Positions 1 through 12,950 are shown, counted from the stretch's first letter. The stretch: 64,000 bases of DNA from Aquila chrysaetos chrysaetos (GCF_900496995.4 NC_044008.1:8441276-8505275); one strand, 5' to 3'. The notes: generated by a model not told the origin, from the letters alone. A program made the numbers and translations.

Positions 1-345
1 ACCCCAGAGCTGGACGCAGTACTGCAGGGGGGTCTCACCAGAGGGGAGCAGAGGGGCAGAATCACCTCCCTCGACCTGCTGGTCACGCTTCTTCTGATGC
101 AGCCCAGGGTACAGTTGGCTTTCTGGGCTGCGAGCACACATTACTGGCTCATACTCAGTTTTTCATCCACTAATACCCCCAAGTCCTTCTCCTCAGGGCT
201 GCTCTCAATCCACTCATCGCCCAGCCTGCATCCAGATTTGGGATTGCCCCGAGGCACGTGCAGGACCTTGCACTTGGCCTTGTGGAACCTCATGAGGCTC
301 ACACGGTCCCACTCCTCCAGCCCGTCAAAGTTCTCCCTGAAGTGG
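1..345 (-). mobile_element. CR1 LINE fragment (3' part of ORF2), antisense, cut by window edge
   Basis: Read on the - strand, this matches the familiar avian CR1 reverse-transcriptase C-terminal region. The sense strand near 110-1 encodes a stretch like LGCIRRSVTSRSREVILP followed by a 'tyrosine-cysteine-valine-glutamine-leucine-tryptophan' motif near position 10, typical of the ORF2 end. The part from about 130 to 330 matches the ORF2 section just before it. The element continues left of the window, so its 3' tail is not seen. The reading frame is degraded, so this is a dead copy. CR1 is the dominant LINE of birds, and its preservation here supports an avian genome. The right boundary near 345 is approximate. 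Confidence 0.85.
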
Positions 346-3300
346 CTTTGGTATTCAGCTGCGCTTGTTGAGCATGAAGCTGATACTTGAATAGTAGCAA
401 GTTTTCCTCTGCTACCGTTACGCCGGATGTATCTCTTTCAGTCAAAAAAGCTGTCAAAAGAATGTACTGTGTCAGTATTTTCTCTTATTTGATAAATCTG
501 TAACTGAAATGTCTGTCACCTCAGTTTTAAGCATGTTCAAAACTGTTAGCTTGCTTCTGTCTTAATTTAAGGTCTGTAAGTTGTGAAAAAGTATTGGAAG
601 TAAGCAATCTGGGGAAACTGTGCTTCATTTTGGGGGTGACACAACAATTCATATCAAGATAAATAACATTTCTGAACGCCATTACAAAAACTTTTTTTAC
701 TGAACTTTAGTAACTTTAAAGAGATAGAGATAAAATCACATCTCTCCATTTTATTGCCTAGAGATGAAAATATGTGCTATTTTGGTGATTTGAGTCTTAA
801 TAAAACATAATTCTGTGAAAATACTTTCCAAGGTACTTTTATTATCTGTTGGTATTCCTCTTATCAGGGAATACCGTAATGCTTTCAATGACCATTTGCA
901 GCAGCTCAGCAAATGGATGATGGCAAGGCTTCCTGTTAGCAAGTGCTTACCAGCCACCCAAGTCTGATGTACTTCCTCTAATTCTAATTCACTTCATGGC
1001 GTTGTACAAGACAAGAATAAATGCTTTCTGTGCCTGTTGAAGCTCATAAAAGGAGGTGAAACAAACTTTTCCAAGACCTACTTTTCAGGCTTTGTGTTTG
1101 ACAGCTACAAGTGAAATGGGAAGGGTGCAACCTCTCTGAATTCATCCAGTTACACTGGGGAAATAAAAGCTGCATTTGTGTGTTCTAGGCAGGTTTTCTA
1201 TGTTTTCAGCCTTTACTTGAATTCATTATGGAACAGTATTGTCTGAAAGTGAAACTATGGTTATTTGGTTGCTGTGCAGTCACAGCAGCTCAAAGCACCG
1301 CACAGAAGGATGGTACAAGCGTTTTAATTGTCACTTTGGTACTCGAGTGGACAGTTGTCTTTCCAGCTCTGAAGACAGTTGAACCTCAACCTTTTGGTTT
1401 TCAAATACGGTTCCCTTGCTTCAAGGTGTTGAAAATGATTGACTGGCTTCAAATTTGTTAAAGGCAACTTTCTAACTCAAACAGCTGTTGATGCCGCTGT
1501 TCCTCCCGTTGTCTGATACAAGTGAAGTCTGTCTGAAAGCAGCTTGAATGGAGCTGCCTTACCGTCTTTGCAGGTTCTCTCCTATTACCCCAGTTCCACT
1601 GGGTTTATATTTATTTGTAGGCGCTGCTTTCTTAGTAGCCTGCCTGTGCTGAGTGCCTCTTGGCAAGTTGTAATTACTTAATAAAACACATTTTCCTTCT
1701 TGTTGCAGTTGAGGCTTTGCATTTACTTCAAGTCTGAAGCCCAGCACACTCGCAAATGGTATTCTGGGAGGGTGACTGGTGAATGTCTGTCTACTGTCAG
1801 GAGAGTTCCAGGTTGGCTCCAAAAAACCCCTGCAACGTAACTTTGAGCAAACATCACTATTTTTATGGATACTCTGTTCAGCCAGTGTATTTACACATCT
1901 CGGTGTTGGGATAGAGTATCTTTGCTGGTTGGTGCTTTTGTGGCCCTTTTTTCCCTCAGTGCTCTCCCATATTCTCTGCCTTTGCAGGCACCCCACGCTC
2001 ATGGATCTCTTGAAAATCCTTGAGTCTTTTCTTCTACTCACCAGTTAGTGCAGCTTGATGCTAGCAAAATTACATGCAGATGGGACTAAATTCACTATGG
2101 AAATATAAACACAGCCAGGTTGCTGCGGGTGCTGGCACTCAACACCCCTCAGATAAGCACATACCTCCCCGTCTCTCTGGTGATGACAGGCGGACCTGTG
2201 GTCCCTGTCACCCATGGCCCCTTCTCCAGGGGCTGGCACACAGGACAGACAGTGAGATGACACAGAAAAGGTAATTAAGAACGGGATTTAACAAGAAGAC
2301 AGGCCAGACTGGAGGGATCGGGGCAGGGCCCAGTCAGGTGAACGTCCTGCTCGCATGTGTCTGACCCCTCCAGCCTCCCTCCTTGCCATCTTCCCATACT
2401 TGTTCCACCCTGATCCTTCCCTGCCTGGGTCTTCGGTCCTTCCCCTAAACATCCCATAGTAAGTTTCGTGCAGTCCCCCAGGCTCCCTCAAATATCCCTT
2501 AATATCCACGCTAACTACGTTTCCTCCTTATCAGTTACAAAATCGAGGCTGACCCTCTCCAAGGCTGGAGTAGTTCTTTTAATGGCCCATCAGCCAGTGC
2601 CTGAGGAGCTCTGGCCTCCGTTATTATCTCTCTTATCACCTGCTCATTAATGTTTGTGTGTCTGTGCGCTTAATTTAGCGGTTTCCTCGTTATTTGCTAT
2701 TTCTATGATACGGAATAGTCCTTAACCAAATAACTTACTGAACCAGATGCTCTCGTATTTCACATGTCTTCATGCCAACCTCCCCGAGGCAGGCGGCTCG
2801 GCTGCAGCGTGAAGGATGATGCTGTATAGAGGCACCTACGCAGCAGGACCTCTGTGATGCCGCTGCTGCAGATGTGTGGGCAGGAGGCAGCTCCAAGGAC
2901 GTGGAGACAAAGGGAAAGGAATGCCTAAAAACAGGAGGAGGAGGAGGAGGATGGGGGAGGGAGGGAAAAAGGGCGTGAGTTCAGGGAAGGACGAGCGTGT
3001 GTGAGGAGTCAACCACACAGATGCATCAGCATTCTGCCAGCGATCGTGTACCAGCAGAAACCTCCTCCCTTGCTGGCAGCAGCTCAGCTTTTGCTGGCTG
3101 GGGAAGCGGGACATGGTCCCAGCTCCTCGCTGCAGATGTTCGTCCTGCCTTGGCAGGAGCGCCCGATTGCCTCAGCCAAGGGGAAGGTGTCCTGCTTGGG
3201 TGGATAAGCTGCAAGCAGCTGCTTGGTTTTGCAAGGGGGACGGAGCAAAAAGCAGGCGGACTGGACACATGGCACGTTCTTCGTTTTTGCCCGGTGATTC

Positions 3301-5864
3301 TAGAGGACGTCAGCTGCGCTGCGCTGTCCTAGGGAGCTCCCTCGTGCCAAATACACGATGTTTTTGAGGAACAGCCAACGCTGGGATGTGAGCGGGGAAG
3401 AGCCAGCAGGTGGGCTGTGGGCGCTAGGAGGTAGGTGCCAGGATGCTGTGCCTGGAGAGATGGGCTGGAGCCAGGCACGCTCGATACGGGGATGCGTTGG
3501 GCAGTGTTTCTGGAGGAAAGAGGATGGTGGCCCTGCAGATCTGCCTCTTTCCACAGCTCTGGTCTCCTGAAGCTATAGGCAGCGGACGTCTCGCTCTGTA
3601 GCCCTGTTCTGTGGCTGCGGTGGGTAGAGCCTGCCAACTCCCATCCTAACCTCCCTGACAGATCCGTCTTCATCTTGTTCAGAAGGAACTTGAGTCGCAG
3701 CCCAGAGGGACCCCTCTTCTCTCCATCGACCCTTCATAAAGGAGGCAGTCTGCCTATCAGGGGCTGAAAGATCACTGTTTTGAGATGCTCATTTAAAAAC
3801 GTGAAATACCTGTTTGATAGCCTATCACTTACAACTTTGGTCTCACCAAGCGAGAAAGATTACTACACTTGCAACTACTAAGACAGAGATTTATGTAAAA
3901 TGTCATTGGATTAGTATTTTGTCAGGCCAGAGCAATATTTCAACAGAGAAGAAAGATTTATGGATCTGAAGGATGAGTTCAGAAGAGGTGTTCAGAACAG
4001 ATACTCCTTGGTAGTATGTATATTGCAGGCAGATTTTTGAGAATGCAAGGCAAAAGAAATAGAAGAAATATAAAAGCTTAAGTATGCTACAGACAGCAAG
4101 AAGACATTAAAATGTCATTGGGAATCTTAGTTTAGAAATAGCTTCTCTGTTATTTACAGTTTTACCATTTGTATCCATCAGATGATAGGAAAAACCCCAC
4201 AACAAATGTCATAATTCCTGCTTTACTATATCAGAGCAAAGTAGTAGGATCCAGCTACACCAGATGAAATAATTTACCGTCTGTAACCAAGGAGAATGTG
4301 AAGCATCACCTGCTAAATATAAACACTTTCGGTTCAGAAGTCTGGAGTCATATACACTCCCAGTCTTAAGACCAGTAGTTCAGGACTCTCTAATTTAGTA
4401 ATTTTAGATCTTAACAAACTTTGGAAAACTGGAGACGTGCCAAAGGACATGATCCGGTACTTAAAAGGGAATGATACCAGACTGAATAAACAGACTCAAA
4501 TCAGGGATAAATTAATGAAGTGGTTACATTGGGACTCTGTCAATAAAGAAAACGGAGTTAGAAAGTGTTTTCCTCTGTGCTCAGCTGATCAGATGCATCT
4601 TGGCTGATTTGAACTATCAGCGACGAGCCACAGGAGAGATGAAGAAATAGGTGCTTCGGAGGTTTTGTTTCTGGAACATCTTATTTTACTGCCTGAGGAC
4701 TACTGCAGTTTCTAACCACTATCATCAATCTCAGCCCAGAGTTACCTAAATATAAGCAGCGACTGGTGCTGTGCGAGACCCCGAGGTGAGCGGTTCACAC
4801 CTCTCACAAGGGATGGAGCCCTCCACCCTCAGACTCCGTGAAATCCATCAACTTTTAGTAAGATAACAGCTCCCCTGTGCAAATAGCATTTAAATTACTT
4901 GCTTTTCAATTCAGAGGCTGTAGCTGCTGCAGGTTTTGAATTGCACAGCCCACGGAGACGAAAAAGCCCGTGGCTGCTGGCAGTGCCAGCTGGAAACGTT
5001 CCAGCACAGGAGGCAGCAGTCTGGATTTCAGGCAGGTGTTTTAGTCACCCTGTGGCTAATGACCATTTAATGGAGCGTGTGCCTCAGGGACACCGAGTTT
5101 TGGGAAGGAAACCTCCTTCTCCTGGATGCGCTTGGCTGCCAGGTAGCCTTGAGGTGACTTGGGAAGATGCAGGAGTCACGCAGACCCTCGCTGCTGGTGG
5201 GATGACGTCTCCTGGAACAGCGAAGCACGCTCGCTGCGGGCGAGGAAGGTCCTTCGCCTCACCTCTCCGCAGAGAGCATCACAAACCCCGTATTTCAAGG
5301 ATGTGGCGGGGCCAAGGGGACTATATGCACATAACGAGGAAGGACAAGGAGGGGGAGATTTTTTTTTTCTGTTCATCCCACTGTGGAAAGCTTAAATGAC
5401 AAGATAGAAAACCTGCAAAATCAGGAGATGGTACTGTTGTTCTATGTCCTTTTGTGATTTATTAAAAGTAGCATTTTTTTTCCCTCTTGAAAATACAGTA
5501 ACAATCCAGATTTCCCTGCGATGTTACTGCCACCCTCCCTGGGCTGACAAGCGATGCTGCCTAAGTTGAAAATGCAGTAGATGTGAGGGCTGGTTTTGCC
5601 GTTACCTTCACTGGTGTCCCCGGTTCAGCTGGTGCACGGGCTCCAAGCACGGAAATGAGGGGCGTCAGTTCGAGCGGCTTTCCCCTCCTCTTCAAAGGGA
5701 TGTCTTGAAGCAGGCTCACAGGTGCTGCCCCGCTAAAAGTCTGTCACCAACCTGAAAGAAGAGTTGGGTGTCGGTAAATTGCTTATACAGGTATCAGAGG
5801 CTCAGAAGGGAAATTTTCATGATACATGCGTACTTATATATATTTTAACGAAACATTTCTCTTT

Positions 5865-5915
5865 TTGAAGATATTTTTTCTCAAAAATAAAAAATCTTGA
5901 AGATATTTTTTCTCT
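5865..5915. repeat. Short direct duplication, period 32 bp
   Basis: The 18-mer TTGAAGATATTTTTTCTC occurs at 5,865 and again at 5,897, separated by an A-rich spacer. This is probably a local replication-slippage duplication in A/T-rich DNA, with no sign of function. Confidence 0.8.
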
Positions 5916-8900
5916 AAATCTTCTATCAAACGCTATGATTCTTTCAGTTGAGATTTTGGGGCATGAAGGAGCAGACGTGAAAGCTTCTGTGATACATTAA
6001 ATAAGATAACGTAAAAGAAAGAGAATCCACAATCCTCATGAAACTCAAAACTGCTGGAAACCCAAAGGAGAGTGAAGATTATAATGAATAATTCGGACAA
6101 CACATCCCCAACTCTGAATGTTTCAGCTTCTTCATTTGCTCAATCTCTCATCTGATCTCCAAGAGCTAAACATACACGTGGAAAAAGTAAAATGAAATAG
6201 TTTTGCAGTACCATTTAAAGCGTTCTGCCTGTCTTTCCCAGCTCCGAGGGATGCCACGGGCTGAGACGCGCACTGAATCTGTGAGCTCATGCCTCCCTCT
6301 GCTGACTGCCTCCCCCAAACCTCTCCCTGACTGCAAACGATAAAAGGACGTGATTTTTTTTCCCCCCTCCTGTTGGGCTAATGTTCCTCCCCATGTCCCA
6401 AGCAATGACCATAACGTCCAGGGAGCTGGTGGATACGAGCTGCTCACATCAGCCCCAGCCCCACGGTGCCGGCGCTGGTCACTCCAGCAGTGCCATGTCC
6501 CCCGCGTGGCATCCGCCCCTTGGGTCCCACTGCCACTGGAGCTCACTAACACTAAAATAATGTGTGAATGCTTGTTTAAGGGAAAATCTCCAAAAGCTGT
6601 AAGGCAGAGACTCAAAGAAAGTTGCTGTAAGCTGAGAGAAGCAAGCAAGGACCTTTGGCTAGATCACTAGATTACAGCTGGAGTACGCTAGAAATATTTT
6701 GGCTGAATTTTGATTTTAATTTTTTTCAGTTTGAATATGTCTGTAACACCGCTTCACATCACTTTAAAAATCTCTCGGTCCTTACAGGCAGCTAAGTAAA
6801 ATTGACCGTGGGAACCGCGAAACATAAAGGTTTTGGTTTCTCTTCTCTTTTCACACACATTCTTCAGAAACCCCATGTCCTCACAGCAGAGCATGTGCCC
6901 CGGGCACATGCAAAGGCACAAAATGTGCAATCTCAGCAATGCAAGAATAATTGGAAAAAATCGTGCCCCTTGCTCCGGGGTGGAGAAGCGATGCTGGAAG
7001 TCCTGGAGCTGGTTTTCCCCTTCCTTTGGGTGACCCTTTCCACAGAGGGAGACAAACCCAACTCTTCTGGGACTACAGAGAGGGATCTCAGTGTCCTAAA
7101 TGTCTTGTCCATTTTTAACTCTTCCAGAGCATTTCCTTGGGTTGGGGGCTGACAGAGATGAATTTGAAGTCCATTGTAATGAAGCAGGTTTGTTAATCAG
7201 GTTCCCTTTAGACTTAAAAACACAGGTGGAAACTGGGTCCTCCAAGAAGTTTGGGTTGTGGAAGCTTTATTAGAAAGCTCCAAAGAAAATCGTATCCTTT
7301 CAAAATAAATCATGCCAAATAGAATAGCCAAAGGGCCATCGCACTGGGAGCTGAAGGCTGATTTAACGGTGCAAAAACCAATTACCAGGCTGTAATCACT
7401 AACGGCTGTGTCAGGAAGCTGAAATCGCTACGGGGAAGGAGACAGGAGACCAGTGGCTGCTGTTGCTGGAGCTGCGACTAAGATAAATTGCAGCAGAAAG
7501 CCAGTGCTAACAAAGAGTTACAGAATAAATTGATGCATTAGAAAACCCAGCACGTTAGATCACTTGAAAGGACACGCAGAGCATCAGAGAGCCGGGTCGG
7601 TGAAGAGCTAAACACAGCATTGCCTGCACAGATGAGTTACTGACCTCCACCTTGGGACTCGAACAGCCAGCTGATGAGTTATGGAGGCAGCAGCAGTAAT
7701 GACAATGATATATAATTAGCCTCGGGATAGATTAAAATTTTCATATATGTGCTGAATTAAATCTTTGCCCAGAGTACAGGAGAAACCACACGATGGCCTT
7801 TAGAATAAATAAAATATTAGACAGGAGAGAGCATATATTTTTTTACGAGTCTACAGTGCTGATGTTCTAAAGAGACTCCAAAGCTCTCTGCAATTTATGG
7901 GCCAAATCTATTTCTTGGAAGCAATGCCAGGACTCCTTTTGAGAAAGGAGAGCTAAAGCTCAGCGTGTAAACCTTGGAACTGCTCTAACACTTAGACGCA
8001 GCCAGCTGTGACTAATGTAAAGCGCACTAAACAAGAACAAGGGAAGGCATAGTGTGTCCAACCTGAGCAGAACAAACCTTTGCAATGTTAAACCATCCGA
8101 GGTTTCCTTTTATAGTATTTCCTCCATTAAAAATCAGGTTGTTTTTTATTTCAGAGCTGAAAAGTATACGTACTTTTCACTGAAGATTGATGTACTTACT
8201 TTAAATTGTAGAAAGAAGTGAGTCGGTGTTATGGAGCATCAAAATTGTGGCAGTCATGGATGCACTTGTTTTGAACTTGATATTAGCAGCTTGTCTTTAT
8301 TCTCAGACAATACAGCTTGATTCAGTTTTTGCAAAAAAGCCAGTCTCTATGAGAAAGAGAACAAATCACCAAGCAAATTGGGCAAATAATTTTATCATTT
8401 GTTCCATTCCACCGGGTTGTAACGAGGGAACAGAGGATCCCCTACAGCTTTGAACCGTGGCAGAAAACCAACAGCTCTGTTGTGTGATCTGTCCCGTGAG
8501 TGAGCATCAGCAGATACGGGGAGCGTGGACCCACTGCACACCCATGGTCCATCACTGCCCAGCCAAGTAAGATATGGAATATCCCTGAAGAAGATTGGTA
8601 GCATTTTCACTGAGGATGAGACACGTATTCCGAGTACTGACATAAATGTTAAGGTAGAGAGGTCTTTAACCACACGTGCCAGGACTAGAGGCATGGTCTC
8701 ATTTCCCAAGGGAGATTTCAGAAGTTTGACGAGCTCTGAAATACGGGCTCACTGGATCCTGCATCCCGAGTCAGGTGTATCAGCCTCTTGGTGGCAGCAG
8801 GGTTTGTTCCTGGAGCTCTGGCTGCAGGAGAGGCACCACACCAAATGCATCCTATTCCATGGATGGAGTAGGATCCGCTGCCAAATTAATTTTTTTCCTC

Positions 8901-9364
8901 AGTTTGTGCTTGTACAAAGAGGCTTCAGGTTGAAAAGGATGTCTAGTTTCCAATGCCAATCCCCTTTCCCCACTTCATACTATTTTTCACAAGTCAATGA
9001 ATCTCCATCCTTAAAGCAATGTGATTTCCTGCTCCCCACAACTCAGCCTGAAAGGTTATCCTAGAACTGGTCTCCTTCGATTGACTGAAATCCCCCAGTC
9101 TGAACACGCTATTACGGGTCCATCCTTCATAGCCATTTGCTCTTGTGCCAACATAACCTGTTACCTTAAACATTTTATCTCGCTCTCTAGCGTTTACTCC
9201 TCCCCACGCCGTGTATAAAAACCGCAGTACCCCTTCTTGGCCTCCCTGTCGCAGGGCTAACCAAGCCAAGCTTTTCAGTTTCCCCTTGGAAGACGGGCCC
9301 TTGTGCCGATCATGCCACCGTTGAGCTCCTCCCAATACCCGTTTCAGAACAAAACAGTCTCTCC

Positions 9365-9465
9365 TGAGCGTGAGTGACCAAAACGAGGAACAGACTCCAG
9401 ATGGGATCTCACTGGTACTTGGTACCAGGGCAGAAATTACTCCTTTTTCCTGTAGAAATTCCTCA
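9365..9465 (-). mobile_element. Possible ancient CR1/L3-like remnant, antisense
   Basis: The run 'gtgaccaaaacgagg' followed by 'actccagatgggatctcac' and then 'gggcagaaattactcc' resembles the antisense of the CR1/L3 ORF2 C-terminal region (the 'tactccagatgtggtctcaccag...gcagaattacttcc' pattern). The match is by eye only and strongly diverged. It could be chance. Confidence 0.35.
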
Positions 9466-12059
9466 CCTGGGGTCACATCAGCCTCCGCCGCTGCTATCCC
9501 ACATTGGTTCATGGATATCATATGACCAACAGCAAAAGCTTTCGCCTCCTTTTTCCATTTCTGAGGGAGGAAATCCCGGCTTAGGGCAGAAATTCCTGTT
9601 TGTCCCTAAGTGACCCACGAGTCTTGATACCTCCACACCCCTCTCGCTGCTGTTACTCCTGTATAGCCTCCAATAAATGATCTCTCAGAGAAAATTTTCA
9701 ATCTTATCTTGCTTCTTCCCTTCCGTGAGGACTACTGCTACAAAGAGTTATTCATTCCCAGCCTCCGAAGGAATTCAGCTGCATCGTGCACTGACAGAGA
9801 GAACGAAACTTGTGGACGGGCAGCGGTCTCGCTGAGATACTTGCTGCTGGGGAGCATCAACTCTCGGATGAAGCGGAGCGGCTCCCACGGGACATTTCTC
9901 ACCTAATGATCCAAACGTGTCTCCTATTAAGAAAGAGGACGCAGCTCCACGAGACACACCGTGTGCTGAACAAATGTTGTCGTCCACCGGAAAGGACGCA
10001 ATTTATCAAACCGTTTGTATCGTGAAAACAGACACTTGGCCGAGTCAGCTGCTAAATCCGCTATGTTATCTGTTGGGTCTGTTACATTAATGGCTCAATC
10101 AGATCCTCGCTCATCAAATTAGAGTTGCTGCCTGCTGACCGAACGTGTCACCCAGAGTGGCATTTTGATGCACAGGCAAGTGGTCCAGGCAGGAGATGCA
10201 GATGGGTTAAGTGGAGAAGGCATGTAGCATTTAAAAAAATGCGATGCTGCAGCAAAGCATGGGCTGAGTAACTCCCCTGTTCTGATCTCAGCGTGGACAC
10301 CCGATCACTTTGTCCCCTTCAAGGTGCGTTTGGCTTGTCCCAGGGCCACGCGACAGGCCACAGGAGCCACGGCTGTCCCACACCACCACCAAGCCCCAGC
10401 TGTGACTTCAATGCTGCCACGGCACCGGCTCACTGGGGCTGTCACCCATCTCTGAAGACCACGGGCTGCTGCATCCTGGAGGTCAAACTGATGGCTATTG
10501 CCTAGCGACATTCCATAACAGAAAATATTGTTCTAGATATCTAAGGATGAAATCTGGTCTTCTTGCTCCTGAGCAGTCTAAGCGATACCTTTCATACCAA
10601 AATCTTAGAGCTTCAAGTGTTGGAGGTGCTGATGATGAGCAAGGAAGGACGCAACAGAAAGGGAGTTTTTGTCAGTGTATGTCCTAAAGAGGCTGAGAAA
10701 AGCACAACCTACCTCCCTTGGCCAGAAACGTGAAAGGAATCTTGAAACGAGCTACGCAAGTGAAACCCCTGGCGAAACAGATAAATGGTTTTATTTGTCT
10801 TATGAACCCCAACTACGCTAGACTGTATTTCTGAGTGCCATTGGTTGCCATCTTCATCTCATCTATTAGCTATTTATTGATGCTATTTATATTCAAGTAA
10901 CAGTTTGTGGTTTTCGTCAAGTTTTGCCTGTGTTTTGCATTTGTTCTTAATTATTGGTAATTAGTCAACGGGTGCTGGAAGAAGGTTATGTCCATTTATC
11001 CTATTGAGCCGTAACTCCAAGCATAAGCACAGCAACGCAGGGGACTCCCACAGTCGCTCCCCTCCAGCAACCCAGTGCTTCCTTGGCCCCAGCCAGACCC
11101 TGCGCAACCCTCAGTATTTAATCTGGGCAGAGCCAGAGATTGCTCAGGAATATAAGTGCTGAAAAACGAGCGTAAAACCAACCGTAAGGTTTCCGTATGT
11201 CAAGAGCACTTGTGTGTCAGGAAGTCACACCCTTCACCCCGTGGGATTTTTTTTTTCCCGAGTGGCTCAAGATGACATGAAGAGTCTCTCCGCTGAGTCC
11301 TGGAGACCCTTCTTCACCCAACAGTGAGTGTGGGAACAAACGCTGGAGGCTTACAGGAGGTCTTTGTGACTTTCCACCCAGTACTTCAGCTCAGGACGAA
11401 GTCAAGCTCGTCGAAAGCTTGATAATTTTCTGGCCTTGCTTGAACTTAATGCCTTTCATCTTTGAAGTTGCGGTGCTTTGGTCTTCAAGCCTGTTGACCA
11501 CAGAAGGCTTGAGTGGAGATCAAATGCACCCAGACCCCTGCGTACGCAGCTCGGGCCCCGAGGTCAAGCAGTCCCGGCATCACTTTTCACCTAAACCGAC
11601 TGAAATGTTTTGCAAGAAAAGCGACCGGTTTCACGGGATTCTTGTTCAATGGTTGGGGAGCTCCTACGAGCCGTGACCAAGTGGCCTAAAGGGGGATCTT
11701 GGGTGACTGGGGGTGGCGGGAATTGGACCCCCCAACTGAAGAAGTGCACAGACAAAGAAGGAAATGCCTATGTCATTTCTACCAAATTCCACTCATACTC
11801 AGTGGAGTTTGTCTTTCAGGGTAAGAAGCCGCCTGGGAAGTCCTGGAGAGGTGTGTGGTAGGGGAGAACAGGGTCAGGGGGAAACAACAGAGCCAGTTGG
11901 AACAAAAAAATTCAAAATCTGTCCTGGGAGCCATGACATTTGATGCATCTTAATAGGTTTATTTTCCTCCTAAAATGCACTTGGAGGAATGTTGTGGCCG
12001 TGACAGTCTGGGGATATCCAAGAGGAAAGATATTTTGTGAGCCCAAGGGATGCAGCTGG

Positions 12060-12168
12060 AAAAAATAAAATTAATTTAAAAAATGAAGTTAATAATAAAA
12101 TTTATAAAAAATAAACTAAATATAAATAAATATTAAAATAAATAAAATTTAAAAAAAAAAAAAAATTA
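12060..12168. repeat. A/T-rich low-complexity stretch (AATAAA-like units)
   Basis: About 110 bp made almost wholly of A and T, with repeated AATAAA/ATAAAT units and ending in a run of about 18 A. It lies about 0.5 kb upstream of the TMEM243 CpG island and sharply separates A/T-rich from G/C-rich DNA. It may be a degenerated microsatellite or a poly(A) remnant. Confidence 0.8.
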
Positions 12169-12589
12169 CTCCCCCCACCCCAGGCTTTCTCGCCTGCAAA
12201 CCCATCTCCAGCTCTGAAAAAGCGGCAGCAAGCTTTAGGCGAAGCAGAGGCAGTGCACCGAATTTCACTCGGTGAATCTGAGCGCAAACTTTGGCTAACG
12301 TACGGAGCAAAAATATTTCACCGCCGCCTATCCCAGCTCCAGGAATAATCCCTCCCTTTTATCTCGTTTGTGTAGATAACGCCTGTAGGTGACCGGGAAG
12401 ACTGTGTAAGTTCATTTTTCAGCTCTGCCGGCGTCAGATGTTTGGGAAAAAAAAATAGCTAAGTTAAATGAAATTTTAAAAAAACCGCTGAATTTCTCCA
12501 AACCCACAACGTCATCATCGATAACGGCGTTTGCTTAAATAACGCAACTTCGCCGAATGATAAATCAGTACAATAAATAATAGACCGGT

Positions 12590-12872
12590 GACCTTAACTC
12601 CTCCCCGCCCCAGGGGCGGGGCCGGCGACTGCGCGCCCGCGCAAAGCTGGGTATAAGGGTGCGCACCCGCGCCTATAGGCGGGCGCAGACCCGCTATAGG
12701 TAGAGCCGTGCCCGCAGGTGTAACGCCCCGGGGGCGTGGCCGCGGAGGGGGCGTGGCCGAGAGGGGCGTGGCGGGGGGGCGTGGCGCGGCGCGGCGCGGC
12801 GGGAGGCGGCTCGGGGGGCGCAGCATGAGGGCGCGCCCCCCCCCCCGCCGGCCGCCCCAGCGCCCCCGCGCC
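12590..12872 (+). promoter_or_regulatory. TMEM243: TMEM243 CpG-island core promoter and 5' UTR
   Basis: Base composition switches abruptly to CpG-rich DNA here. Two opposed SP1-type GC boxes flank a single A (CCCCGCCCC at 12,603-12,611 and GGGGCGGGG at 12,613-12,621). A TATA-like GTATAAGG begins at 12,651, which would place a start site near 12,680. The palindromes GGGTGCGCACCC (12,657-12,668) and CGCCTATAGGCG (12,670-12,681) follow. Four GGGCGTGG boxes (KLF/SP type on the opposite strand) lie at 12,732, 12,749, 12,764 and 12,777 in the presumed 5' UTR. The exact start site and any upstream non-coding exon cannot be fixed from sequence alone. Confidence 0.7.
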
Positions 12873-12950
12873 ATGGAGGGCTTCGCCGCCCGCGGCTACG
12901 GCACCGGCGGGCCCGACAACCGGCCGCTCTTCGGGGAGACCTCGGCCAGG
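12873..12950 (+). CDS. TMEM243: TMEM243 coding exon 1
   Basis: This exon encodes residues 1-26, the cytosol-facing or lumenal N-terminal segment ending FGETSAR, inside the CpG island. The donor AGG|GTAAGG is at 12,950/12,951. The exon is rich in CpG, and third positions are almost all G or C, unlike the A/T-leaning later exons. Confidence 0.93.

Larger units (their letters stand above)
346..12590. other. Intergenic region left of TMEM243; no gene recognised
   Basis: About 12 kb with no open reading frame that looks like a conserved exon. The longest frames (160-179 codons near 1,559, 6,166 and 8,525) lack splice context and recognisable domains. It holds a short AGG-rich patch (about 2,932-2,955), a 32-bp-period duplication (5,865-5,915), two doubtful old CR1-like patches (about 4,427-4,550 and 9,365-9,465) and an A/T-rich stretch just before the TMEM243 promoter. 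By known synteny CROT should lie further left, transcribed away from TMEM243. None of its exons was seen. Confidence 0.6.

Noticed and set aside
97-390. 97-codon + strand open frame at the left edge
   Set aside because: It is the antisense of a CR1 ORF2 fragment, not a host gene.
8525-9521. Opposing 179- and 175-codon frames
   Set aside because: No conserved domain, no splice context and no promoter. They are within the size expected by chance in 12 kb of intergenic DNA.
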